Shown here piece after piece: positions 1 to 8,269 of a stretch of 64,000 bases of DNA. The DNA lies in assembly GCF_014784055.1 (NCBI RefSeq), contig NZ_CP061813.1, positions 1,327,501-1,391,500 of the forward strand, read 5' to 3'. This stretch comes from Polaribacter haliotis (GTDB lineage: Bacteria; Bacteroidota; Bacteroidia; Flavobacteriales; Flavobacteriaceae). The position numbers and the translations under genes are program-made. Positions within the stretch are counted from its first letter, which is position 1. Every line of letters begins with the position of its first letter. The notes under the pieces are model-generated. The model was given only the letters and a program-made list of their open reading frames with translations. It had not been told where the DNA came from and did not search any database.

Positions 1-195
1 TAAAATCATTGGACCGTAAGAAAGTACTAAATCTACATATTCATTTCCATCTACATCTGTAATTTTAGTTCCTTTTGCTTTTTTGATAAACAAAGGATTT
101 CCACCAACTGAAGAAAAGGCTCTTACTGGAGAATTTACGGCTCCAACCAAGTTTTTTAATCCTTTTTTATATAATTTTTCTGATTTTTTAAACAT
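1..195 (-). CDS. hemL: Glutamate-1-semialdehyde 2,1-aminomutase, N-terminal 65 residues (cut by window edge)
   Basis: Reading leftward from an ATG at 195, an uninterrupted frame runs off the window after 65 codons. It begins [20 protein letters not shown] and contains NSPVRAF and [19 protein letters not shown], the N-terminal signature of the PLP-dependent HemL aminomutase, which makes 5-aminolevulinate from glutamate-1-semialdehyde in the cytoplasm. The PLP lysine lies outside the window. The gene is the fourth in a leftward run hemA, hemCD, hemB, hemL, so it should share that operon and complete the C5 route started by HemA. Confidence 0.9.
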   Translation of the reverse strand, partial: MFKKSEKLYKKGLKNLVGAVNSPVRAFSSVGGNPLFIKKAKGTKITDVDGNEYVDLVLSYGPMIL

Positions 196-219
196 CTTTT
201 ATTGTGTAATTGTTTATTT

Positions 220-255
220 GTTTAATCGTGTAATTGTACAGTTACACAATTAAAC
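220..255. repeat. Inverted repeat between hemB and hemL
   Basis: Arms at 220-233 (GTTTAATCGTGTAA) and 242-255 (TTACACAATTAAAC) pair with one mismatch around an 8-base loop. A third partial copy of the GTGTAATTGTTTA motif lies at 204-216. It fills the short gap between the hemB stop and the hemL start and would fold in the leftward mRNA. It may be a processing or stability hairpin or a trace of a small intergenic repeat. There is no T-tract, so it is not a clear terminator. Confidence 0.5.
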
Positions 256-258
256 AGT

Positions 259-1224
259 TTAACGTTTCAACAGAACTTTCGCTGCTTCCTTCGCAAAATA
301 AGTAATAATAATATCTGCTCCTGCCCTTTTCATTGATAGTAAACTCTCCATCATTACTTTTTCGCCATCAATCCAACCTTTTTCTGCAGCTGCTTTTACC
401 ATAGCATATTCTCCACTTACATTGTAACAAGCAATGGGTCTGTCGAAATTATTTTTTAAATCACGAATAATATCTAAATAAGACAATGCTGGTTTCACCA
501 TTAAAATATCTGCTCCTTCTTGATCGTCGAAAGTTGCTTCACGCATTCCTTCATCTCTGTTTGATGGATCCATTTGATACGTTCTTCTATCTCCAAATGT
601 TGGTGCAGAATCTGCTGCATCTCTAAAAGGCCCATAAAATGCTGATGCATATTTTACAGAATACGCCATAATTGGCAAGTTTACAAAACCTGAATTATCT
701 AAAGACTGACGAACCATATCTATTGTTCCATCCATCATTCCTGAAGGTGCAACCATATCTACACCAGCTTTTGCGTGTGAAATTACTTGTTTTGCTAAAT
801 TGATTAAAGTTGCATCATTATCCACATCATTATCATGAATAATTCCACAATGTCCGTGAGAAGTATATTCGCAAAAACAAACGTCTGTAATTACATATAA
901 ACTCGGGTAATTCTTCTTAATAAAACGAACTGCTTGTTGCATAATTCCGTTATCATTCCAAGTTTCTGTTCCTTCTTCGTCTTTGTTTGATGGAATTCCG
1001 AATAATAAAACTGCAGGAATATTTAACATTACAACTTCATCTAATTCTTTCGAAATTGTATCTAAAGACCAACGTTTTATTCCTGGCATAGAAACAATTT
1101 CTGTTTCTATATTTTCGCCTTCTTCAATAAAAAGTGGGTAAATAAAATCGTCTACAGAAAGTTTAGTTTCTTTGACTAATCTTCTAATTCCTTCTGTTTT
1201 TCTTAATCTTCTTGTTCTAAACAT
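259..1224 (-). CDS. hemB: Delta-aminolevulinic acid dehydratase (porphobilinogen synthase)
   Basis: HemB condenses two 5-aminolevulinates to porphobilinogen in the cytoplasm. The 321 residues match the usual family length. The zinc-type metal site is visible as [14 protein letters not shown] with Cys116, Cys118 and Cys126. The Schiff-base lysine region [15 protein letters not shown] and the second conserved lysine in [10 protein letters not shown] follow in the expected order. The start ATG at 1224 gives the standard N-terminus [17 protein letters not shown]. It lies between the hemCD fusion and hemL on the same strand. The 138-base gap to hemCD is long for an operon and holds hairpins. Confidence 0.97.
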   Translation of the reverse strand: MFRTRRLRKTEGIRRLVKETKLSVDDFIYPLFIEEGENIETEIVSMPGIKRWSLDTISKELDEVVMLNIPAVLLFGIPSNKDEEGTETWNDNGIMQQAVRFIKKNYPSLYVITDVCFCEYTSHGHCGIIHDNDVDNDATLINLAKQVISHAKAGVDMVAPSGMMDGTIDMVRQSLDNSGFVNLPIMAYSVKYASAFYGPFRDAADSAPTFGDRRTYQMDPSNRDEGMREATFDDQEGADILMVKPALSYLDIIRDLKNNFDRPIACYNVSGEYAMVKAAAEKGWIDGEKVMMESLLSMKRAGADIIITYFAKEAAKVLLKR

Positions 1225-1230
1225 ATGGCC

Positions 1231-1267
1231 CCTGTTTCCCCAAAGGGGAGCACAATGAAAATTGTGC
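1231..1267. repeat. Intergenic palindromes between hemB and hemCD
   Basis: Two adjacent perfect inverted repeats are visible: CCCC-AAA-GGGG at 1238-1248 and GCACAAT-GAAA-ATTGTGC at 1250-1267. A further CCCTTTGGAAAGG-like segment lies near 1338-1350. This style of short G/C palindrome stands out in an otherwise AT-rich gap. It resembles the dispersed intergenic palindromes common in flavobacterial genomes (from general knowledge). No coding frame longer than about 20 codons lies here. Confidence 0.45.
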
Positions 1268-1362
1268 GGTTAATAATTTGTTTTCACAATAGAGAAACTC
1301 TCTCTTGTTATTTTACACATAAACTTACTCATTTCTTCCCTTTGGAAAGGTTAGGATTTGCT

Positions 1363-2955
1363 TTAGTTAGAAAAATGTGTATTTACTAATTCTAAAACAC
1401 TTTCCACATCTGGCATATTTGCAACTTGAACATTTTGGAAATGTTTTCTTGCTTCAACAGCTGTAGTTTCTCCAATACAAAAAGCAACTTTATCTGTATT
1501 ATTTTCTTCTAAATAACTTTCGATTCCTGATGGACTATAAAATAAAACTCCAGTAACATCATCTGCAATTTTTACTGGACTTAACATTGTTTTGTACGCT
1601 TCTACCTCATTCACTACAATATCATGCGCTTGTAAATACGTTGGTAAAACATCTAATCTTAAGTCACTACAGAAATAAGAAACTTCTTTAATTTCAGTTT
1701 CTTTAGCTATATATTCAGCTAATTTTAAAGCATTTTTTGCAACGTGTTTTACTTTTCCAATTCTTCTTTCAATTAATTTTTTTGTTCTTCTACCAACGCA
1801 GAAAATATTCTTAAAATTAATTTCGTCTTTTGTGAAAGAATTTAAAATTGCTTCTGCTCCATTCTGACTTGTAATTATAACATTTTCATGCGTTTTTTTC
1901 ATCACTTTTGCAGGAATTCTATTAAAACGAATCTTAATAAAATCGCTATCTTCTATACCAATAGCACTTGGTAATGTTTTCTTCTGAATTTCAGATAGTT
2001 TCTTTGTAGAATATACTTTATTTTCGATTAAAGACTCTCCTTCAATATCTTCTAAAATAAGTTCTTTACCACCTCTATTTATAATGTAATCTGCACAGTC
2101 TTTTGCTAAAAATTTATGACTTCCTAATTTTGCAGTTTTATTAACTGTCAGTTTTTTAGAACCGTCTTTTTTTAATAAAACACCTTTAAAGTTTATTTCT
2201 TCAGTTCTTGCATCTACATAGGCTAAAGCTCCAATTGGTGCTGTACAACCACCTTCTAACAATCTTAAAAACTCACGCTCAATACCAACACAAACTTTAG
2301 TTTGGTGGTCATTTAATTGTTCACAAGCATCTAAAACGTAATCGTCGTTTTCTAAAGCTGCAATCATAACTGTACCTTGACCTGGTGCAGAAATCATCCA
2401 AGATAAATCTACTGAAGTTTCTGGTCTAATTTTTAATCTTTCTAAACCTGCGGCTGCAAAAACTGCTCCGTTCCAAGTTTCGCTATCTTCTAATTTTTGC
2501 AAACGAGTATTTACGTTTCCTCTTAAATCTTCAACTTTATGGGTTGGATAACGATTTAACCACATTGCTTTTCTTCGTAAACTTCCAGTGGCAATAATAC
2601 CATTTGGTTGTCCAAAAAATTCTTCAGTGTCTTTTAAAACTAAAATATCGTTGTAATTTCCTCTTTTTAAAACTGCAGCTTGCACAATTCCTTCTGGTAA
2701 AGCTGTTGGTACATCTTTTAGAGAATGTACAGCAATATCAATATCGCCATTTAACATTGCAATATCTAAATTTTTAGTAAAAACACCAGTAATTCCTAAT
2801 TCATACAAAGGTTTATCTAAAACGATGTCTCCCATAGATTTTATAGGAACAATTACAGTTTCGTAGCCTAATTCTGTTAATTTTTCGCGTACTTTATTAG
2901 CTTGCCAAAGCGCTAATTTGCTATCGCGAGTTCCTATTCTAATTACTTTTTGCAT
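1363..2955 (-). CDS. hemC: Hydroxymethylbilane synthase fused to uroporphyrinogen-III synthase (HemC-HemD)
   Basis: The 530-residue protein joins two consecutive haem enzymes. Residues 1-305 are HemC, which polymerises four porphobilinogens into hydroxymethylbilane; Cys237 in EGGCTAPIG is the dipyrromethane cofactor attachment site, and IATGSLRRKA and LRGNVNTRL are conserved substrate-binding segments. Residues about 312-530 form a HemD-like domain that closes and isomerises the tetrapyrrole; NVIITSQNGAEAI and VLFYSPSGIESYL are its recognisable segments. HemD is weakly conserved in general, so the second half rests on position, size and these motifs. It starts 10 bases after the hemA stop, so the two are almost certainly co-transcribed. 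Confidence 0.93.
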   Translation of the reverse strand: MQKVIRIGTRDSKLALWQANKVREKLTELGYETVIVPIKSMGDIVLDKPLYELGITGVFTKNLDIAMLNGDIDIAVHSLKDVPTALPEGIVQAAVLKRGNYNDILVLKDTEEFFGQPNGIIATGSLRRKAMWLNRYPTHKVEDLRGNVNTRLQKLEDSETWNGAVFAAAGLERLKIRPETSVDLSWMISAPGQGTVMIAALENDDYVLDACEQLNDHQTKVCVGIEREFLRLLEGGCTAPIGALAYVDARTEEINFKGVLLKKDGSKKLTVNKTAKLGSHKFLAKDCADYIINRGGKELILEDIEGESLIENKVYSTKKLSEIQKKTLPSAIGIEDSDFIKIRFNRIPAKVMKKTHENVIITSQNGAEAILNSFTKDEINFKNIFCVGRRTKKLIERRIGKVKHVAKNALKLAEYIAKETEIKEVSYFCSDLRLDVLPTYLQAHDIVVNEVEAYKTMLSPVKIADDVTGVLFYSPSGIESYLEENNTDKVAFCIGETTAVEARKHFQNVQVANMPDVESVLELVNTHFSN

Positions 2956-2965
2956 GATTTTTTGG

Positions 2966-4201
2966 TTAAGATTGAAACACTTTTTGAATTACATCTAAAC
3001 TTTCTGTTACAGAAGTTTCTTCATCTTTTAGATGTTTTACAAATTGTGTTGTAATTTTTTGAATGAAGCGAGAAGTAAGTATTTCTGCCTGATCTTCATC
3101 AAAATTGCTTATTTTTTTCTTCTGAAAGTTTATTTCGTCTTTCTTTATAGTTTCTAAAGATTTTTTTAACGCAGCAATTGCTGGAGTAAATCTTCTGTGA
3201 TTTAACCAATCGTTAAACTCACTTTTATGAATTTCTATTATTGCTTCTGCAGTAGGAATTTCTTGTAAACGAACTGCTAAAGTTTCATCTGTAATTTTAG
3301 AAAGCTCATCTACATTTACTAAAGAAACATCAGAATAATCTGTAACATCTTTGGCTACATTTTCTGGCATCGATAAATCTAAAATCAATAATTCTCTGTT
3401 TTTAGAAATATGTTCTTTTGTAATTGTTGGTTTATCTGACCCTGTAGAAACTATTAAAACATCTGTATTTTCAACCTCTTCTGCTAAATTTTCTATTAAA
3501 GATTTTCTTATTGAATTATGTTCTTTAATAAATTCAGTCGTTTTTTCTTCAGTTCTATTAATTAAACAAACAGATTTATTTTGCGTGTATTCTGCAAGGT
3601 TCTTGCAAGTATGTTTTCCCATTTTACCCAAACCAAAAACTAAAATATTTTTAGAATTATAATCTGGTAAATTTTTAATGATATATTGAACAGCAGCATA
3701 AGAAACAGATGTTGTACCTGAACTTAATTTTGTTTCGTTCTTTACTTTTTTACTTGCTTGTAAAACACAATTTAAAAGTCTTTCTAAATACGCATTTGTA
3801 GTTTTTTGCGCTTTTGCCATTTTAAAAGATTGTCTTAATTGACCAACAATCTCATAATCTCCTAGAATTTGACTATCTAAACCAGTTCCCATTCTAAATA
3901 AATGAGTAATGGCTTCTTGATCCTTGTTAATATTACAAATATTGTCGAATTCTTTTGCAGTTCCTTCCGAGAAATCACACAACAATTCAATTAGTAAACA
4001 AGGTCTATTTGCAAAACCAAATATTTCGGTTCTGTTACATGTAGAAATTATAAAAATACCAGAAACACCTTTTTCTTTGGCAGATTTTAGAAGTTCTACC
4101 TGATTTTCTTTAGATACAGAAAATTTACCACGCATTTCTGCATCTGCTTTCTTGTAACTTACGCCAATATTGTAAAAGTGCTCTTGCCCTAATGCTTTCA
4201 T
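2966..4201 (-). CDS. hemA: Glutamyl-tRNA reductase
   Basis: HemA reduces the glutamate of Glu-tRNA to glutamate-1-semialdehyde with NADPH, the first committed step of C5-type tetrapyrrole synthesis. The catalytic Cys55 is visible in IISTCNRTEIFGF. The NADPH fold follows with VFGLGKMGKH, and a helical dimerisation domain forms the last 110 residues. The length of 411 residues is typical. It is first in a leftward hem operon, transcribed away from a divergent AraC-type regulator, and has a TACTTTTG promoter element 20 bases upstream. Confidence 0.97.
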   Translation of the reverse strand: MKALGQEHFYNIGVSYKKADAEMRGKFSVSKENQVELLKSAKEKGVSGIFIISTCNRTEIFGFANRPCLLIELLCDFSEGTAKEFDNICNINKDQEAITHLFRMGTGLDSQILGDYEIVGQLRQSFKMAKAQKTTNAYLERLLNCVLQASKKVKNETKLSSGTTSVSYAAVQYIIKNLPDYNSKNILVFGLGKMGKHTCKNLAEYTQNKSVCLINRTEEKTTEFIKEHNSIRKSLIENLAEEVENTDVLIVSTGSDKPTITKEHISKNRELLILDLSMPENVAKDVTDYSDVSLVNVDELSKITDETLAVRLQEIPTAEAIIEIHKSEFNDWLNHRRFTPAIAALKKSLETIKKDEINFQKKKISNFDEDQAEILTSRFIQKITTQFVKHLKDEETSVTESLDVIQKVFQS

Positions 4202-4221
4202 AAAATCTTAAAAAGATGACA

Positions 4222-4229
4222 CAAAAGTA
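4222..4229 (-). promoter_or_regulatory. hemA: Predicted -7 element for the hemA operon
   Basis: The leftward strand reads TACTTTTG, matching the Bacteroidota -7 consensus TAnnTTTG. It lies about 20 bases before the hemA ATG. A TTTG lies upstream but only 13 bases away, so no well-spaced -33 element is claimed. Confidence 0.45.
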
Positions 4230-4297
4230 AAAACTACATTTACAAAAAAGTATCGCTTAAAGAACTTTTAATAACGATAGATGTTTTTTAAGTTTTA

Positions 4298-4331
4298 TTT
4301 GTAATTAAATTACCTAAAAGCCTTATTTTTG
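4298..4331 (+). promoter_or_regulatory. Predicted promoter of the AraC-type regulator gene
   Basis: TTTG at 4298-4301 and TATTTTTG at 4324-4331 are separated by 22 bases, close to the Bacteroidota TTTG-N19-TAnnTTTG pattern. Transcription would begin near 4336, leaving a leader of about 70 bases that contains the repeats described next. Confidence 0.5.
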
Positions 4332-4335
4332 CAGT

Positions 4336-4378
4336 ATTCTAAAGGATTCATTGCATTGCAATATAGAATGATTCTAAA
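4336..4378. promoter_or_regulatory. Candidate operator: direct repeats flanking a palindrome
   Basis: ATTCTAAA occurs at 4336-4343 and again at 4371-4378, 35 bases apart. Between them is the perfect palindrome ATTGCA-T-TGCAAT at 4350-4362. AraC-family proteins usually bind direct repeats, and this array sits at the predicted start of the regulator's own transcript in the divergent hemA/AraC gap. Autoregulation is an inference. Confidence 0.35.
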
Positions 4379-4407
4379 TAAAAGGAATTTAAAAATAGAT
4401 AAAAAAC

Positions 4408-5292
4408 ATGTTTAAAAATGTCGGAGAAAGTACTTTTGAAGAAATAATTCTTGATAAAGGTTTTTATGTGCTTCATTTTCAGAACGAAAGCAAAGAAGTT
4501 CAGAATTTCGAAAGAGAAATAAATAGCACTTTTATACAGATTCATTTTTGTTTACGAGGAAAATCTAAATTCTTATTTAATGACGGCTCCTATTCTTTCG
4601 ATGTTTTAGATAACCGATCTATTTTACTATACAATCCACAGAGAACTTTACCAATTAATTTGGAAATTCAACCTAAAACAACATTGGTTTCTTTGTTAAT
4701 TTCCATTGAAAAATTTCACTCATTATTTTCTAAAGAATCTGGCTATATTCCTTTTTTAAGTGATGAAAATAGTAATAAAAAATATTACGACGATACTGAA
4801 ATAAAGCCAACTGTTTCTATTGTTTTACAACAAATTATAAACTCTAACATTAATAGTTCTATTAAAGATTTATATGTAAAAGGAAAGGTTTACGAATTGT
4901 TGAGTTTACATTTTCAGCATGAAGAAAATAATGATGCAGAATTTTGTCCTTTTTTGGTTGATGAGCAAAATGTTATAAAAATTAGAAAAGCGAAAGAAAT
5001 TATTATATCAAGAATGGCAGAGCCACCAAGTTTGCAAGAATTAGCAAACGAAATTGGTTTAAGTCTAAAAAAACTTAAAGATGGTTTTAAGCAAATTTAT
5101 GGAGACACAGTCTATAGTTTTTTGTTTGATTATAAAATGGAACACTCCAGAAGATTGTTAGAAAGCAACAAGTACAATGTAAATGAAGTTGGCTTACAGG
5201 TTGGTTATAGTACTGCAAGTCACTTTATTGCAGCTTTTAAAAAGAAATTTGGCACAACACCAAAGAAATATGTAATGAGCCTGAATCAGTAA
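4408..5292 (+). CDS. AraC-family transcriptional regulator next to the haem operon
   Basis: The 294-residue protein has an N-terminal ligand-binding-like half with no clear motif. Its C-terminal AraC/XylS double helix-turn-helix spans about residues 195-290, with PSLQELANEIGLSLKKLKDG as the first helix-turn-helix and VNEVGLQVGYSTASHFIAAF as the second. It has no signal peptide and is cytoplasmic. It is transcribed divergently from hemA, and the shared 206-base gap holds candidate promoters and repeats. The position suggests control of haem synthesis or response to iron or haem, but nothing in the sequence identifies its ligand. Confidence 0.88.
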   Translation: MFKNVGESTFEEIILDKGFYVLHFQNESKEVQNFEREINSTFIQIHFCLRGKSKFLFNDGSYSFDVLDNRSILLYNPQRTLPINLEIQPKTTLVSLLISIEKFHSLFSKESGYIPFLSDENSNKKYYDDTEIKPTVSIVLQQIINSNINSSIKDLYVKGKVYELLSLHFQHEENNDAEFCPFLVDEQNVIKIRKAKEIIISRMAEPPSLQELANEIGLSLKKLKDGFKQIYGDTVYSFLFDYKMEHSRRLLESNKYNVNEVGLQVGYSTASHFIAAFKKKFGTTPKKYVMSLNQ

Positions 5293-5349
5293 ACAATTTA
5301 CAGTCGCAGTTTACAAACTTTAAAACTTTGAAATTATAAAATTATAAAA

Positions 5350-5868
5350 TTGAAACAACTAACACATTACGATATCGAAAATAAGCAGAAACAATTTCCA
5401 ATAACAATTGTTTGTGATGCGATTAGAACTCCAGAAAATATTGGAATGTGTTTTCGTATTTCCGAAAGTTTTGGAGTTGAAAAAATTTATTTTCACGAGA
5501 ACTCACCAACAATAGAAAATAGAATTGTAAAGAAAACTGCGAGAAACACTGTCAACCAAATTGAACATGACACTTATTCTAATTTTGCTGAAATCATCAA
5601 CAAATTAAAAGCAGCAGGCAATACAATTATTGGAATAGAAATTACTGATAAAAGCATAAATATTCAAGATTTTAATTTTAAAAATCATGAGAAAATCGTT
5701 TTACTTTTGGGAAGCGAAAGAAACGGAATTGAAAACATAGATTTAGTCGATTATACAGTTTCTATTCCTATGTTTGGTAGAAATTCGAGCATGAATGTAA
5801 TTCATAGTTTAGCGATTTCGCTATATGAGGTAACGAATCAGTTTTTAACTAACAACAAGCAAGAATAA
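5350..5868 (+). CDS. TrmH/SpoU-type RNA 2'-O-methyltransferase
   Basis: This 172-residue protein is a minimal SPOUT methyltransferase, which transfers a methyl group from SAM to a ribose 2'-OH of tRNA or rRNA. The knot motifs are present in order: VCDAIRTPENIGMCFRISES, then LLLGSERNGIENIDL, then VSIPMFGRNSSMNVIHSLAI. No in-frame ATG lies between the upstream stop at 5329 and the conserved KQLTHYDI segment, so a TTG at 5350 is taken as start. It sits between the AraC regulator and hemH; the link to haem is probably positional. The target RNA cannot be told from sequence. Confidence 0.88.
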   Translation: MKQLTHYDIENKQKQFPITIVCDAIRTPENIGMCFRISESFGVEKIYFHENSPTIENRIVKKTARNTVNQIEHDTYSNFAEIINKLKAAGNTIIGIEITDKSINIQDFNFKNHEKIVLLLGSERNGIENIDLVDYTVSIPMFGRNSSMNVIHSLAISLYEVTNQFLTNNKQE

Positions 5869-5911
5869 CAACATAAAATTTCTTTTTGAAATTTTTGAAA
5901 CTTTTTTATAA

Positions 5912-6928
5912 ATGAAAGGAATATTATTAAACAATTTAGGATCACCAGATTCAACAGAAACAAAAGACGTTAAAAAATATTTAGACGAATTTTTAATGGA
6001 CGAACGTGTAATTGATATTCCTTATTGGAAACGTTACGTTTTAATAAAAGGAATTATTTTAAATTTCCGTCCAAAAAAATCTGGAGCTGCTTACAAGAAA
6101 ATTTGGTGGGATGAAGGTTCTCCTTTAGTTGTAATTTCAGAAAGATTTACAGAAAAAGTAAAACAAAAAGTAGATATTCCTGTGGAATTGGCAATGCGTT
6201 ATGGTTCTATGTCTATGGAAAAAGGAATCAAAAATTTGGTTGATAAAGGAGTTACAGAAATATTTTTAGCGCCTTTATACCCTCATTATGCAATGTCTTC
6301 TTTTGAAACTGTAGTTGTTAAGACTGAAGAAATTTTAGCGGAAAAATATCCTGATGTAAAATTAGATGTTTTACCACCTTTTTATAATGAACCAGATTAT
6401 ATAAAAGCGATGAGCAACAATATTGCGAATCATTTAAAAGATTTCGATTACGATCATATTTTGTTTTCTTATCATGGAATACCTGAAAGACATATTAAAA
6501 AATCTGATCCTACAAATAGTCATTGTAAATTAGATGGTTCTTGTTGTGAACGTAATTCGGTTGCACATCACACATGTTATAGACACCAATGTTTTGAGAC
6601 TACAAAAGAAATTGCAAAATCCTTAAATTTGAAAGAAGGAACATATAGTAATTCTTTTCAATCGAGATTATTAAAAGATCCTTGGTTAAAACCTTATACA
6701 GATTTTGAGTTAGAGAAATTCCCATCAGAAGGAAAAAAGAAATTAGCAGTAATAACTCCTGCTTTTGTTGCAGATTGTCTAGAGACTTTAGAAGAAATTG
6801 CAATGGAAGGAAAAGAAGAGTTCTTAAAATTTGGAGGAACAGATTACAAACACATTCCTTGTATGAATGATAATGATGATTGGGTAGATGTTATGGTTTC
6901 TTGGATTAATGAATGGGAGAAATCGTAA
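5912..6928 (+). CDS. hemH: Ferrochelatase
   Basis: HemH inserts ferrous iron into the porphyrin ring as the last step of haem synthesis. The 338-residue protein has the catalytic histidine in HILFSYHGIPERHI and the conserved glutamate segment FVADCLETLEEIAMEGKEEF. NNLGSPD at the N-terminus is the usual start of the family. A cysteine-rich stretch (SHCKLDGSCCERNS through HHTCYRHQCFE) lies mid-protein; some ferrochelatases carry a 2Fe-2S cluster, but this spacing is not enough to claim one. hemJ follows after 30 bases, so the last two haem steps are paired. Confidence 0.97.
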   Translation: MKGILLNNLGSPDSTETKDVKKYLDEFLMDERVIDIPYWKRYVLIKGIILNFRPKKSGAAYKKIWWDEGSPLVVISERFTEKVKQKVDIPVELAMRYGSMSMEKGIKNLVDKGVTEIFLAPLYPHYAMSSFETVVVKTEEILAEKYPDVKLDVLPPFYNEPDYIKAMSNNIANHLKDFDYDHILFSYHGIPERHIKKSDPTNSHCKLDGSCCERNSVAHHTCYRHQCFETTKEIAKSLNLKEGTYSNSFQSRLLKDPWLKPYTDFELEKFPSEGKKKLAVITPAFVADCLETLEEIAMEGKEEFLKFGGTDYKHIPCMNDNDDWVDVMVSWINEWEKS

Positions 6929-6958
6929 TTTTTAATTAATAAATTGTAATTTTAAAAT

Positions 6959-7555
6959 ATGGATTTTCTATACGTAAAAGCATTACACATTATCTTTGTA
7001 GTTACCTGGTTTGCTGGTTTATTTTATATTCCGAGGTTATTTATTTATCAAACGGAAGCTGAAAATAAATTAGAACCTGCAAAATCTATTTTGCAAACGC
7101 AATATAAATTGATGACTAAAAGACTTTGGTATATTATTACTTGGCCATCAGCAATTTTAGCAAGTATTTTTGCTTTTTGGATGTTGTATCAAAATCCATA
7201 TTATTTATCTGAACCTTGGATGTTGGTAAAATTAGCATTCGTTTTAGCATTGTATTTTTACCATGGTTTTTGCCAGAATATTTATAGCAAACTTCAAAAA
7301 GATATTGTAAAATATTCTGCTTTTAAATTGCGAATGTTTAATGAAATTTCTACGATAATTTTATTTGCTGTCGTTTTTTTAGTAACCGTAAAAAGCGCTA
7401 TCAATTGGATTTGGGGAGTTGTTGGTATTATTCTTTTCGGAATTTTAATGATGTTGGGAATTAAATTGTACAAGAGAATTCGCGAGAAAAAATCTTGGGA
7501 TAAAGCAGAAAAAGAGGTTTTAGAAAGTGATGAAACCAAAAATTTAGAGAATTAA
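6959..7555 (+). CDS. hemJ: HemJ-type protoporphyrinogen IX oxidase (CopD/UPF0093 family membrane protein)
   Basis: This 198-residue inner-membrane protein has about four to five hydrophobic segments. It carries the HemJ signature [20 protein letters not shown] followed by PRLFIY, including the conserved histidine at residue 10. A second conserved block is [11 protein letters not shown]. HemJ oxidises protoporphyrinogen IX to protoporphyrin IX, the substrate of HemH encoded just upstream. That pairing favours HemJ over a copper-resistance CopD role. The C-terminal tail is charged and about 40 residues long. The stop overlaps the recR stop on the other strand by 4 bases. Confidence 0.85.
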   Translation: MDFLYVKALHIIFVVTWFAGLFYIPRLFIYQTEAENKLEPAKSILQTQYKLMTKRLWYIITWPSAILASIFAFWMLYQNPYYLSEPWMLVKLAFVLALYFYHGFCQNIYSKLQKDIVKYSAFKLRMFNEISTIILFAVVFLVTVKSAINWIWGVVGIILFGILMMLGIKLYKRIREKKSWDKAEKEVLESDETKNLEN

Positions 7556-8169
7556 CCTCTAATACTTTGTTCAAAAGGAATTCTATTCACAATAGATCTT
7601 CCTAAAGTAACTTCATCTGCATATTCTAATTCATCGCCTACAGAAATTCCACGTGCAATTGTAGATGTTGTAATCTCGAATTTTTCTATTTGTTTAAAAA
7701 TATAGAAATTCGTGGTATCTCCTTCCATAGTTGAACTTAAAGCAAAAATTAATTCTTTTACTTCTCCGTTTTCAACTTTATTAATAAGCGATTCTATTTG
7801 TAAATTTTGGGGACCAATTCCTTCAATAGGAGAAATTTTACCACCCAAAACATGGTATAATCCATTAAATTGAGACGTACTTTCAATTGCCATTACATCT
7901 CTAATATCTTCAACAACACAGACAATTTCAGGGTTTCTTTTTGGGTTGTTACAAATATCACACAAAGCTGTATCAGAAATATTGTGGCATTTTTCACAAG
8001 TTTTCACATCATTTCTTAAATGTAATAAAGCTTCAGACAAATATTTTGTATTATCTGTTGGCTGTTTTAATAAGTGCAAAACCAAACGCAATGCAGTTCT
8101 TTTACCAATTCCTGGCAAACGTGAAACTTCATTTACAGCATTTTCTAATAATTTTGATGAAAAATCCAT
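7552..8169 (-). CDS. recR: Recombination mediator protein RecR
   Basis: RecR works with RecO/RecF to load RecA on gapped DNA. The helix-hairpin-helix segment ([20 protein letters not shown]), the four-cysteine zinc finger ([16 protein letters not shown]) and the Toprim start ([16 protein letters not shown]) appear in order. An upstream in-frame TTG at 8178 would add three residues. The ATG at 8169 is preferred because the TTG lies inside a TAAATTTG promoter element, giving 205 residues and [12 protein letters not shown] as N-terminus. It is convergent with hemJ, overlapping by 4 bases. Confidence 0.95.
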   Translation of the reverse strand: MDFSSKLLENAVNEVSRLPGIGKRTALRLVLHLLKQPTDNTKYLSEALLHLRNDVKTCEKCHNISDTALCDICNNPKRNPEIVCVVEDIRDVMAIESTSQFNGLYHVLGGKISPIEGIGPQNLQIESLINKVENGEVKELIFALSSTMEGDTTNFYIFKQIEKFEITTSTIARGISVGDELEYADEVTLGRSIVNRIPFEQSIRG

Positions 8170-8175
8170 AGTCTG

Positions 8176-8183
8176 CAAATTTA
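8176..8183 (-). promoter_or_regulatory. recR: Predicted -7 element for recR
   Basis: The leftward strand reads TAAATTTG, a full match to TAnnTTTG, with a CTTG about 21 bases further upstream. The transcript would start within a few bases of the ATG at 8169, so the leader is very short. This decides the start against the TTG at 8178. Confidence 0.5.
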
Positions 8184-8236
8184 ACTTATTAAAGAGAAAA
8201 GAATCAAGAAAAAAGAGAAAAGACTTCTAAAAAACA

Positions 8237-8244
8237 TATATTCG
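8237..8244 (+). promoter_or_regulatory. Predicted -7 element for the symporter-pdxH genes
   Basis: TATATTCG differs from TAnnTTTG by one base and lies 26 bases before the symporter ATG. The same TTCG variant occurs at 40989-40996 before the M28 peptidase and on the other strand at 21750-21757. Confidence 0.35.
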
Positions 8245-8269
8245 TACATCAAAAATTAAAATTGTTTCA

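Noticed and set aside
1270..1332. 20-codon frame on the - strand in the hemB-hemCD gap
   Set aside because: Too short, no partner gene spacing and no recognisable product.
8170..8178. TTG start for recR at 8178
   Set aside because: The codon is part of the TAAATTTG -7 element, so it would not be in the mRNA. The ATG at 8169 gives the normal RecR N-terminus.
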